Source: an uncultured Eubacterium sp.
GTDB taxonomy: Bacteria > Bacillota > Clostridia > Lachnospirales > Lachnospiraceae
Assembly (NCBI GenBank): GCA_910584245.1
Contig: CAJTZF010000004.1
Coordinates: forward strand, 1 to 64,000
Length of the DNA: 64,000 bases
Direction: 5' to 3'
The notes below the pieces were generated by a model. The model made no database searches, was not told the origin of the DNA, and saw only the letters and a list, made by a program, of their open reading frames with translations. The position numbers were made by a program, and so were the translations under genes. Positions 41,763-50,132 of this stretch are shown one piece after another; the stretch's first letter is position 1, and each line of letters starts with the position of its first letter.

Positions 41763-44700
41763 TTATGTAAAAGCTTCTTTGCAAAGTTCGATATATGTTG
41801 TTACACTTGTATTTGAGGGGTCATATTTGGGGTTTTGCAGAAGCATCTTATAATATCTGTCTGCTTCGGTTGTCCGTTCTAATAGTACACAGCAGTGATA
41901 TAAATATAAAAGTGCACTAAAGGAATAGGTCGTTTCTTTTTCCATTCGTGTCATCAAATTATTAGTGCAAAAGAGATCTTCGGAGTCGATATTACCACAG
42001 AAAAATTCTAAAATTGCTAATCTTCCAATAGAATGTTCACTATATTGTACAGATTGCCGCAAAATTTTTCTGGCATTTTCAGTGGAGTGCATAGACAACT
42101 CCATATATGCAAAAGAAGGGTATAGTAAAAATTCTTTAGGGAATCGTTTCATTCCTTCAGAAAAAATCCATCTTGCTGTATTTTCACAACTGTAGGTGCC
42201 GACCTGGTTTTGTGCGGCTTCTAATTGGGCCCAGGCCAACCAAGTATGTCCGTCTGCACTGTGAAAGAGGCAGGCTTGCCGGAAGATCCACCTTGCGGTG
42301 TATTTGGAATCATAATCGCCGACTTGGTTCTGCGCGGCTTCTAATTGGGCCCAGGCCAACCAAGTATTGCTGTCCGCATTGTGAATGAGGCAGGCTTCAT
42401 GGAAAATCCACCTTGCGGTGTACTCGGAATCATAATCGCCGACCTGGTTTTGCGCGGCTTCGAACTGAGCCCAGGCCAACCAGTTATTACTGTCCGTGTT
42501 ATGATTAAGACAGGCTTCATGGAAAATCCACCTTGCGGTGTATTTTGAGTTATAATCGCCGGCCTGGTTTTGTGCAGCTTCGAACTGAGCCCAGGCCAAC
42601 CAGTTATTGCTGTCCGCGTTATGATTAAGACAGGCTTCATGAAAAATCCACCTTGCGGTGTACTCGGAATTATAATCGCCGACCTGGTTTTGCCCAGTTT
42701 CGAACTGAGCCCAGGCCAACCAAGTATGTCCGTCTGCATTGTGAAAGAGACAAGCTTGCCGGAAAATCCACCTTGCGGTGTACTCGGAATTATAATCGCC
42801 GGCCTGGTTTTGCCCGGCTTCGAGCTGGGCCCAAGCTCTCCAAGTATTGCTATTCGCATTGTGAAAGAGACAGGCTTGCCGGAAAATCCATCTTGCGGTG
42901 TACTCAGAATCATAATCGCCGGCCTGGTTTTGTGCGGCTTCGAATTGAGCCCAGGCCAGCCAGGTATTGCTATTCGCATTGTGAAAGAGACAGGCTTGCC
43001 GGAAAATCCATCTTGCGGTATACTCAGAATCATAATCGCCGGCCTGGTTTTGTCCGGCTTCGAATTGAGCCCAAGCCATCCATACGTCGCTGTTCGCATT
43101 GTGAAAGAGACAGGCTTGCCGGAAAATCCATCTTGCGGTGTGCTCAGAATCATAATCGCCGGCTTGGTTTTGTGCGGCTTCCATCCGGGCCCAAGCCAGC
43201 CATACGTCGCTGTCCGCATTGTGATTGAGGCAAGCATTTCTCATAATCCACGCCGGTGAATATGGTTCATCAATTGTCCAGGGTAATCCATTTTTCTTTA
43301 ATATTTTGCACCATTTTAACAAAAAGTCAAGAGAAATGTTTTCACGTTCAAAACATTGCCGATAAAATAACAATTCTACTTCTTCATTATTTATGTATGC
43401 GGGCAATTGGTAAAAAGTTTTCGGCCGTTCAGATTTGACTTCATCCAATATTCTGTTAATAAGGTATTTTTGAGTTTCTGAACTTGCTTGTGACAAACTA
43501 CCGGAAAGCTTCAAAATGGAATTCCAGTTTATTGTTTTATTTTTTGTATAACAAGTCCGATATCGCTCTAAATAAAAGAGTATTAAATTTTCTAAAATTT
43601 CATCTATTTCATCCAGGAGCAGTAATCCATCGTCCGAAAATAATTCGTTGTAAAATAATTTTGAAATTATATCGTGCCGTGTCTGGTAAATGTCTCCATT
43701 TAATGAAATTTCGCGGCTTAATGCTTTGTTTGCATCCCTTGGTGAAATATGGAGTTTATTGCATATCGGTTTAAATTGGGCATAAATAAATTTTACCTCA
43801 TATTGTTCGGACAGAACAATATGCGCAAGTAAAAGCATTGCCGTATGTGATTGCTCATATAGGTTGCTAATTATTTGTTTTGCAATTTCCTCTAATGAAT
43901 TGCTGTTATTAACGACCATTAGCATAGCGGCATATAAAAAGCCATAGGAATTATCGTGGAATATATCCTTTATCTCTCTTTTACTTATGGAGCAGTTCAG
44001 ATGATTGCTTATACAGTCAGCAAAACGCCAGGATTCTTTTATCGTTAATGTTTGAAGTGGAAGTTCTAAAACGTCCCGATCTGAAATATTATGAAGTGAT
44101 TTTAATAAATTCCATTCATTTTGGCGCGCCCCTAAAACGAGAGTCTGCCCGTTTTCAATAATTACATCCATAAAATGTTTGAATTTCATAGTATTCGGAG
44201 GATTATCCAATACAAAAACGGCTTGGTCCGGAATGTTTATTGGAAGCTGTAATGTACCATATCCACGGTAATAAAAAACGGGAATTCCATCTGAAATAAG
44301 TTTCACACACAATTGCCTTAGTATTGTAGTTTTGCCTTCTCCACCGGGGCCCACAAGTGCATAAATTCCCCCGTCAGTTACATATTGGTATAATTCGTCC
44401 ACAACATCGCGAGAAACAATTTTGTCAGAAAAGGCGAGATTCCATTTACAACGGCCTCCTCGTAAAAAGTTGCGTACATGATACTTTTTAAAAGCGATCT
44501 TGCCCTGTTCCGATATGGTATCGTTTGATAACCAGCAGTTGTCATCCCTATTCGTAGTGGAAGCGGAAGAGATCGGTTGATATGGCTCCCGGAAATTATA
44601 AAGATCATTACCGTCTGGTTGAAGTTCTGCTTGATCCTGTGGGTCCCATTTCATATATTCGAGATTAACCCGGCCCGTGTTTTCATCCCATAATTGCCAG

Positions 44701-45536
44701 ATCATGCCAAAATCCGAATAGGTATCGTTTTCATCCGATGAGCTTCTATATGAAACGATGTTGGGTATCGTGACCGAAGAGATCCGGTTGCTCAAAGTGA
44801 TTCGGTTTTCTTCTTTCTCACAATTTCTTTGATGCCTGTCACCACACAAATAAGCGCTGATGTTTTCTTGCAGGAACATTGCGGATAATTCGATTCTTTG
44901 ATTATGTAACAGGTCAAAATAGCTGTTGTGGCCAATGGCAATACATGGTAAATTGTTAGACCGCAATTGGTTACGGATCTGATCCGAAGTAGCAGTGAGT
45001 GTATCCGTCATTTGCCCATTTTTGACACCGCCACCTGCAATTAATGTTGTATTCAAATGAAGTAAATGTAATTTATTTCGCCAAGTCCGGACATGGACAT
45101 GAGCAGGGAGTTTACCGCAGTCCGCTGGATAGATATTTAATTTCTGGACAAATTCGGTATAATTACCATAATAAGAAAGAAGCTTATTTATCCCCGTCTG
45201 GAGCAACTTTGGGTCGGAATTAATAGCTTGTAAAGTTATTGATCTTTCGCCTTTTTCTGAATCCGGAATGGATATATCATGATTGCCGGGAATGACAAAA
45301 ACATCTTTATCCGGTTCAATTCCCATAGCTTCAAATAGCTGTGGAAGAAATTGTTCTGCCTGAATATAATTATTTTCGACGAAATTATGAAAGTCGCCTG
45401 TAATAACTAACAGTTTTTGTCCACGGCTAATATGCCTGAGTTTTTCACGAACAGAAAAAAGGATAGCGTTTTTCATATTGTTCCATTGTGGGTCTGTCAC
45501 AAGGTGCAAATCAGAAATATGTAAAAGATATATCAT
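41763..45536 (-). CDS. metallophosphoesterase-STAND NTPase with HAT-like tandem repeats
   Basis: A 1257-residue three-part protein. Residues 1-270 are a calcineurin-like phosphoesterase: ISDLHL (Asp-x-His), VITGDFHN, VIPGNHD, IAIGHNS and a CGDRHQ variant of the last metal motif. Residues about 370-760 hold a STAND-type P-loop module with Walker A GPGGEGKTT near residue 396 and Walker B AVFVLDNPP, then helical DNA such as VLGARQNEWNLLKSL. Residues about 770-1130 are nine 40-residue repeats with the pattern W-x2-W-A-x2-E then A-R-W-I-F-x2-A, close to the HAT (half-a-TPR) consensus. The start is ATG 45536 with GAGG upstream. This effector-switch-sensor order resembles NLR-like antiphage proteins; function is inferred. 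I know no described system with exactly this combination. Confidence 0.82.
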   Translation of the reverse strand: MIYLLHISDLHLVTDPQWNNMKNAILFSVREKLRHISRGQKLLVITGDFHNFVENNYIQAEQFLPQLFEAMGIEPDKDVFVIPGNHDISIPDSEKGERSITLQAINSDPKLLQTGINKLLSYYGNYTEFVQKLNIYPADCGKLPAHVHVRTWRNKLHLLHLNTTLIAGGGVKNGQMTDTLTATSDQIRNQLRSNNLPCIAIGHNSYFDLLHNQRIELSAMFLQENISAYLCGDRHQRNCEKEENRITLSNRISSVTIPNIVSYRSSSDENDTYSDFGMIWQLWDENTGRVNLEYMKWDPQDQAELQPDGNDLYNFREPYQPISSASTTNRDDNCWLSNDTISEQGKIAFKKYHVRNFLRGGRCKWNLAFSDKIVSRDVVDELYQYVTDGGIYALVGPGGEGKTTILRQLCVKLISDGIPVFYYRGYGTLQLPINIPDQAVFVLDNPPNTMKFKHFMDVIIENGQTLVLGARQNEWNLLKSLHNISDRDVLELPLQTLTIKESWRFADCISNHLNCSISKREIKDIFHDNSYGFLYAAMLMVVNNSNSLEEIAKQIISNLYEQSHTAMLLLAHIVLSEQYEVKFIYAQFKPICNKLHISPRDANKALSREISLNGDIYQTRHDIISKLFYNELFSDDGLLLLDEIDEILENLILFYLERYRTCYTKNKTINWNSILKLSGSLSQASSETQKYLINRILDEVKSERPKTFYQLPAYINNEEVELLFYRQCFERENISLDFLLKWCKILKKNGLPWTIDEPYSPAWIMRNACLNHNADSDVWLAWARMEAAQNQAGDYDSEHTARWIFRQACLFHNANSDVWMAWAQFEAGQNQAGDYDSEYTARWIFRQACLFHNANSNTWLAWAQFEAAQNQAGDYDSEYTARWIFRQACLFHNANSNTWRAWAQLEAGQNQAGDYNSEYTARWIFRQACLFHNADGHTWLAWAQFETGQNQVGDYNSEYTARWIFHEACLNHNADSNNWLAWAQFEAAQNQAGDYNSKYTARWIFHEACLNHNTDSNNWLAWAQFEAAQNQVGDYDSEYTARWIFHEACLIHNADSNTWLAWAQLEAAQNQVGDYDSKYTARWIFRQACLFHSADGHTWLAWAQLEAAQNQVGTYSCENTARWIFSEGMKRFPKEFLLYPSFAYMELSMHSTENARKILRQSVQYSEHSIGRLAILEFFCGNIDSEDLFCTNNLMTRMEKETTYSFSALLYLYHCCVLLERTTEADRYYKMLLQNPKYDPSNTSVTTYIELCKEAFT
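42158..43237. repeat. nine 120-bp tandem repeats inside the STAND gene
   Basis: Nine units of exactly 120 bp follow one another without gaps. Blocks such as CAGGCCAACCA recur at 42233, 42353, 42473, 42593, 42713 and on to 43190. Each encodes 40 residues of the HAT-like array. Units differ at a few fixed positions, so the copies are recent or kept alike by recombination. Because 120 is a multiple of 3, long antisense frames appear here; they are not taken as genes. Confidence 0.95.
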
Positions 45537-45610
45537 AAACAAAACCTCATTTCTTCCGATTGTGTAAAATAATATTTATCATTGTAAAAAATAAATATAT
45601 AATGAAAATA

Positions 45611-45616
45611 ATTATA
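45611..45616 (-). promoter_or_regulatory. extended -10 promoter of the STAND gene
   Basis: On the minus strand TGGTATAAT gives a perfect TATAAT with an upstream TG, an extended -10. The -35 position reads TGATTT (17-bp spacer) and is poor. It lies 75 nt before the ATG. The rest of the 335-bp region between the two divergent genes is A/T-rich with no further gene seen. Confidence 0.5.
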
Positions 45617-45765
45617 CCACTTATTTGACAATAAATCATCAAAAATTTTATTTTTAGGCATTTTTTACTTTATTCTGATACTTTGGATTTATACTGCTCT
45701 GTTTCTTTTCCAAAGGCGGTGACTGGTTTCCCCGGCGCGCCCTTCCGTTCTTTTTTATATAAGGG

Positions 45766-45794
45766 TTGTTTTCTTTTTCGTTTTTCGTTATACT
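45766..45794 (+). promoter_or_regulatory. promoter for the DUF1015 gene
   Basis: TTGTTT (45766-45771) and TATACT (45789-45794) are spaced by 17 bp, 78 nt before the ATG. Confidence 0.55.
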
Positions 45795-45871
45795 AAGTGT
45801 GAAGGAAGTTCATGATGCTTTGCACTGTGTACAAAGGATAACAGATGGCAGTGCAGGAATGGAGGAAAGTA

Positions 45872-47107
45872 ATGGCGGAAATCAGACCATTTTATTGTGT
45901 TCGCCCGGCAGAGGAGCTGGCGGAGCGAGTGGCGGCATTGCCGTATGATGTGTACAACAGGCAGGAGGCAAAAAGGGAAGTTGAGAGAGAGCCTCTCTCT
46001 TTTTTGAAAATTGACCGGGCGGAGACAAGCTTTGACGACTCGGTAGATACGTATGCCCCGGAGGTATATCAGAAGGCGAAGGAGTTATTGGAAAAGGATG
46101 TGGTGGATGGCGTATATATTACCGACGAAGACCGGGCTTATTATATTTACCAGCTTGTGATGGAGGGACGTTCCCAGACGGGATTAGTGGCGTGCTCTTC
46201 GGTAGATGATTATGTGAACCAGGTAATTAAAAAACACGAAAATACCCGGGCGGACAAGGAAGTGGACCGCATTACCCACGTAGATACGTGCTCGGCGCAG
46301 ACCGGGCCGATCTTTTTGGCGTACCGCTCACAGGATGCCATTAATAAAGTTGTGGACAAGTATTTACAGACGCCGGCGCTCTATGATTTTACAGCGGTGG
46401 ATGGTGTTGCGCACCGCGTTTGGAAAATTAGTGAGAAGGCGGATGTGGATGCAGTATACCGCGCGTTCCAGGGCATTGACCGGATTTATATTGCGGATGG
46501 GCATCACCGCGCGGCGTCGGCCGTGAAGGTGGGATTGAAGCGCCGGGAGGAAACCCCGGACTATACGGGGGAAGAGGAATTTAACTATTTCCTTTCTGTT
46601 TTGTTTCCGCATGATGAACTTATGATTATGGATTATAACCGGACGGTGAAGGATCTGAATGGCCTGACGCCGGATGAATTTATGGCGAAGGTGGCGGGAA
46701 TTTTTGAAGTGGAGCCGTCGGATTCGCCGGTTGCGCCTGACAAAAAGGGTGTGTTTGGCATGTATATCGGTGGCAAATGGTACCGCCTGACGGCGCCGGG
46801 AAGTCTGTTTGAGGGAAAAGATGCGGTGGAGAGCCTAGATGTCTCCGTTCTTCAGGAACAGCTGCTCGGACCGGTTTTAGGCATCGGGGATCCGAGGACG
46901 GACAGCCGCATTGATTTTATCGGCGGCATCCGCGGGTTAAAGGAGCTTGAGAGAAGGGCTGATGGCGATATGTGTATTTCCTTTTCCATGTATCCAACCT
47001 CGATTGATGAATTGTTCGATGTGGCGGACAATGGGCTTTTAATGCCGCCGAAATCGACCTGGTTTGAACCGAAGCTTCGCAGTGGACTGTTTATACATAA
47101 AATATAG
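45872..47107 (+). CDS. DUF1015 family protein
   Basis: A 411-residue cytoplasmic protein of the DUF1015 family (COG4198). The N-terminus has IRPFYCVRPAEELAERVAAL followed by YDVYNRQEA, in the middle IYIADGHHRAASAVKVG, and RIDFIGGIRGLKELERR near the C-terminus. The GHHR motif resembles the ParB/Srx-like kinase active site, so phosphotransfer is a possible activity; that is inference. ATG 45872 has GGAGG 6 nt upstream, better than the ATG at 45845. The DUF624 gene follows 17 nt downstream. Confidence 0.88.
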   Translation: MAEIRPFYCVRPAEELAERVAALPYDVYNRQEAKREVEREPLSFLKIDRAETSFDDSVDTYAPEVYQKAKELLEKDVVDGVYITDEDRAYYIYQLVMEGRSQTGLVACSSVDDYVNQVIKKHENTRADKEVDRITHVDTCSAQTGPIFLAYRSQDAINKVVDKYLQTPALYDFTAVDGVAHRVWKISEKADVDAVYRAFQGIDRIYIADGHHRAASAVKVGLKRREETPDYTGEEEFNYFLSVLFPHDELMIMDYNRTVKDLNGLTPDEFMAKVAGIFEVEPSDSPVAPDKKGVFGMYIGGKWYRLTAPGSLFEGKDAVESLDVSVLQEQLLGPVLGIGDPRTDSRIDFIGGIRGLKELERRADGDMCISFSMYPTSIDELFDVADNGLLMPPKSTWFEPKLRSGLFIHKI

Positions 47108-47124
47108 GAAATGGAGGGTTTGCG

Positions 47125-47802
47125 ATGGAGCGTTTCTTTCGTTCGGATAATGCGGTTATGAGGGCGTTGTCAAAAATATTTGATATTGCCTGGCTGAGCA
47201 TTGTTTATATTTTATTTTGTATTCCGATTGTGACAGCCGGGGCGGCCACGACCGCGCTGTACTATGTCGCGGCAAAGGTACTGCGCCATGACCGGAGCTA
47301 TGTGTGGACGGAATTTTGGAGGAGCTTCCGGCAGAATTTTGCTCCCGCTACGGTCATCTGGCTTATTTGCCTGGCTTTATATGGGATTTTGTATGTGAAT
47401 TTGAATTTAGTGGGGATTTCGGACGCGGAGTCGGAGTACGGCGGATATCTGGCCGGGGCCTATCTCGCGATTGGACTGGTGGCGACATGTATTATATCCT
47501 ATGTATTCTGTATATTATCGCGGTTTCAAATGAAGGTGCGCCAGATTTTCCGGTTATCTCTTTATATGGCGTTCCGCCATTTTCTGCACACGCTCATGCT
47601 TTTGGCGATATTGTTTGTGGCGGGATTTGGCATTTACGCCGGATTTGTTGTACAGATGCCGATTTTGCTTTTGTTTGTGCCGGGGGCGGCGGCGTTTGCC
47701 TTTACGTTCCCGATGGAACATGTGCTGCGGAAATATACGCCGAAGTCGGAGGAAAACTATACGTCGGACGGGGAGAGAATCGTGCCGTGGTATGAAGAAT
47801 GA
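47125..47802 (+). CDS. DUF624/YesL-like membrane protein
   Basis: A 225-residue membrane protein with five or six helices. The N-terminal pattern FDIAWLSIVYILFCIPIVTAG followed by ATTALYYVAAKVLR is the DUF624 (YesL) signature. YesL-type proteins are commonly found beside carbohydrate-uptake genes, which would suit the glycogen branching enzyme gene that follows, but their role is unknown. GGAGGG lies 6 nt before the ATG. Confidence 0.88.
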   Translation: MERFFRSDNAVMRALSKIFDIAWLSIVYILFCIPIVTAGAATTALYYVAAKVLRHDRSYVWTEFWRSFRQNFAPATVIWLICLALYGILYVNLNLVGISDAESEYGGYLAGAYLAIGLVATCIISYVFCILSRFQMKVRQIFRLSLYMAFRHFLHTLMLLAILFVAGFGIYAGFVVQMPILLLFVPGAAAFAFTFPMEHVLRKYTPKSEENYTSDGERIVPWYEE

Positions 47803-47825
47803 TCAATCATAAAGGAGGAGCCTTG

Positions 47826-50132
47826 ATGGAACCAAAATTAGAGGACTACATGGACTGGCCGAAAATAGAGGATTTGGAGTATGCCGAGTGCGGAAATCCA
47901 CAGGAGGTGCTCGGGGCGGCAGTGGTGGATGGACACGTTCTTCTCCGTTGTTATTTTCCAGATGCTGAAAAAGTATCTGTGAAGGTAAAAGGAGTGGCCC
48001 AGCCGATCGCGATGGCGAAGATGGAGGAAGGCGGTTACTTTGCCATTTTTTTAAATGGCAAAAAAATCCCGGAGTATACATATGAGGTACAGGAGAAAAA
48101 TGCGGTGTATGAGGTCGGCGATGCGTATTCAGCGGATGAATTTGTGGACGCTATGGACGAGACGATGTTTGAGAGCGGGACTCATGATACGATTTATGAA
48201 AAGCTTGGGGCGCACCTGTGTGAAATGGGGGGCCGTGCTGGGGTCTGCTTTGCCGTGTGGGCGCCAAATGCAATGTCGGTCAGCGTTGTCGGGGATTTTA
48301 ATGGCTGGGACGGCAGAAAGCATGCGATGAAGCGGCTTCCGACCGGCATTTTTGAACTGTTTGTCGAGTGCGCTGCGCCTGGGGACCTGTATAAGTATGA
48401 GATACATGGTGCGGACGGCAAGGTGGTGCTGAAAGCGGATCCGTTCGGATATTATTGTGAAAAGCGTCCGGCGACGGCCAGTATTGTGTGGGATATTGGT
48501 AAATATGAATGGAAGGATAGGGAATGGCTGGACGGAAGAAAAAAGGCAAAGGTTAAGAACGACCCAATGATTGTTTATGAGGTACATCTCGGGTCCTTCC
48601 GCAAACCCGGCGGGGAAGAATTTTATAGTTACCGGGAATTGGCGCCGGTGCTTGTGAAATACTGTAAAGACATGGGATACACGCATGTAGAAGTGATGCC
48701 GGTTATGGAGCATCCTTACGATGCCTCGTGGGGATACCAGGTGACGGGATATTTTGCACCGACATCCCGGTATGGCACGCCGGAGGATTTTATGTATTTT
48801 GTGGACCAGATGCATGTGAATGGGATTGGGGTTATTTTGGACTGGGTACCGGCTCATTTTCCAAAGGATGAACACGGGCTGGCGAGGTTTGATGGCACCT
48901 GTCTGTACGAGCACCTGGATCCGAGGCAGGGAGAGCATCCGCACTGGGGAACGCTGATTTATAATTACGGGCGTCCCGAGGTGGCAAATTTCCTTGTTTC
49001 CAACGCATTGTTCTGGCTCGAGAAATATCATGCGGATGGCCTGCGTCTCGACGCGGTAGCTTCGATGCTTTATCTCGATTATGGCAAGCAGGATGGCGAA
49101 TGGGTGGCAAATATGTACGGCGGAACCGAAAATCTGGAGGCGGTAGCGTTTATAAAGCAGCTGAACCAAAAGGTCAAGGAGAGAAAGGACGGGACAATCA
49201 CGATTGCGGAGGAGTCAACCGCCTGGCCGATGATTACCGGCGAAATAGAGGAAGGTGGCCTTGGCTTTGACCTGAAGTGGAATATGGGCTGGATGAACGA
49301 CTATCTGGAATATATAAGGACGGACCCGCTTTACCGCAAGGGACGGCACGGGATGCTTACGTTCAGTATGGTATATAACTATTCGGAAAATTTTGTACTT
49401 GTATTTTCCCATGACGAGGTAGTACATGGAAAGGGGTCGATGTACGGGAAAATGCCGGGCACACCGGAGCAGAAGCTGGCAGAGCTGCGGCTGACGTATG
49501 GGTATATGGCCGCCCACCCGGGCAAAAAGCTTCTGTTTATGGGACAGGATTTCGGACAGGAGCAGGAGTGGAGCGAGGAGCGGGAACTGGACTGGAGCCT
49601 GCTTGATGAGCAGACGGCGGCGATTAGCAATTCGGATGAAATTGTTTCCATTAAGTCCCCACATGCGCTGCTGCACGATTACGTGGCGAAATTGTGGAAA
49701 TTTTACCGCAGCCATCCGGCTCTTTATGCCGAGGATTACAGGCCGGAGGGGTTTGAGTGGATCAGCATGCTGGATGCCGACCACAGTGTTATTGCTTTTA
49801 TCCGCAGGAGCGGTGGGGAAACATTGCTTGTGGTTTGCAATTTCACCCCTGTGCGGTATGACGAATTCCGCATTGGTGTTCCATTTAGTGGGAAATATAA
49901 AGAAATATTTAACAGCGACAGTATAGGTTTTGGGGGAAAGGGAAATATAAATCCAAGGCTAAAGCAGTCGAAAGCAGTAGAGCAGGATGGCAGGGAGAAC
50001 TCAATCGAAATTGTGCTGGCGCCGTCCGCGGTACAGATTTTTGACTGTACTCCGATTCAAAAAAAGAAAGGCAATGGAGGGAAAAATGAAAGACGTAAAC
50101 GGATACAGGGTAATCGTAAAACAAGAGCTTAG
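47826..50132 (+). CDS. glgB: 1,4-alpha-glucan branching enzyme
   Basis: A 768-residue GH13 enzyme that makes alpha-1,6 branches in glycogen. A first N-terminal beta domain is followed by CBM48 (FAVWAPNAMSVSVVGDFNGW) and the GH13 barrel: YEVHLGSF, the nucleophile Asp in GLRLDAVASML, the acid Glu in TIAEESTAWP and the third carboxylate in FSHDEVVHGKGS. The C-terminal beta domain ends at about AVQIFDCTP. The last 30 residues are a basic tail (IQKKKGNGGKNERR onward) that comes from an overlap with the next gene and is unlike usual GlgB ends. ATG 47826 has AAAGGAGG 7 nt upstream. The glgA gene lies 8 kb downstream, not adjacent. Confidence 0.95.
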   Translation: MEPKLEDYMDWPKIEDLEYAECGNPQEVLGAAVVDGHVLLRCYFPDAEKVSVKVKGVAQPIAMAKMEEGGYFAIFLNGKKIPEYTYEVQEKNAVYEVGDAYSADEFVDAMDETMFESGTHDTIYEKLGAHLCEMGGRAGVCFAVWAPNAMSVSVVGDFNGWDGRKHAMKRLPTGIFELFVECAAPGDLYKYEIHGADGKVVLKADPFGYYCEKRPATASIVWDIGKYEWKDREWLDGRKKAKVKNDPMIVYEVHLGSFRKPGGEEFYSYRELAPVLVKYCKDMGYTHVEVMPVMEHPYDASWGYQVTGYFAPTSRYGTPEDFMYFVDQMHVNGIGVILDWVPAHFPKDEHGLARFDGTCLYEHLDPRQGEHPHWGTLIYNYGRPEVANFLVSNALFWLEKYHADGLRLDAVASMLYLDYGKQDGEWVANMYGGTENLEAVAFIKQLNQKVKERKDGTITIAEESTAWPMITGEIEEGGLGFDLKWNMGWMNDYLEYIRTDPLYRKGRHGMLTFSMVYNYSENFVLVFSHDEVVHGKGSMYGKMPGTPEQKLAELRLTYGYMAAHPGKKLLFMGQDFGQEQEWSEERELDWSLLDEQTAAISNSDEIVSIKSPHALLHDYVAKLWKFYRSHPALYAEDYRPEGFEWISMLDADHSVIAFIRRSGGETLLVVCNFTPVRYDEFRIGVPFSGKYKEIFNSDSIGFGGKGNINPRLKQSKAVEQDGRENSIEIVLAPSAVQIFDCTPIQKKKGNGGKNERRKRIQGNRKTRA

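Noticed and set aside
41763..42200. CRISPR array suspected from regular repeats in this area
   Set aside because: The repeats are 120-bp in-frame coding units without spacers.
42345..43259. Long open frames on the plus strand and in a second minus frame across the tandem repeats
   Set aside because: They arise because the 120-bp unit is a multiple of three, so a frame open in one unit stays open in all. The real reading frame is the one continuous with the phosphoesterase-STAND protein.
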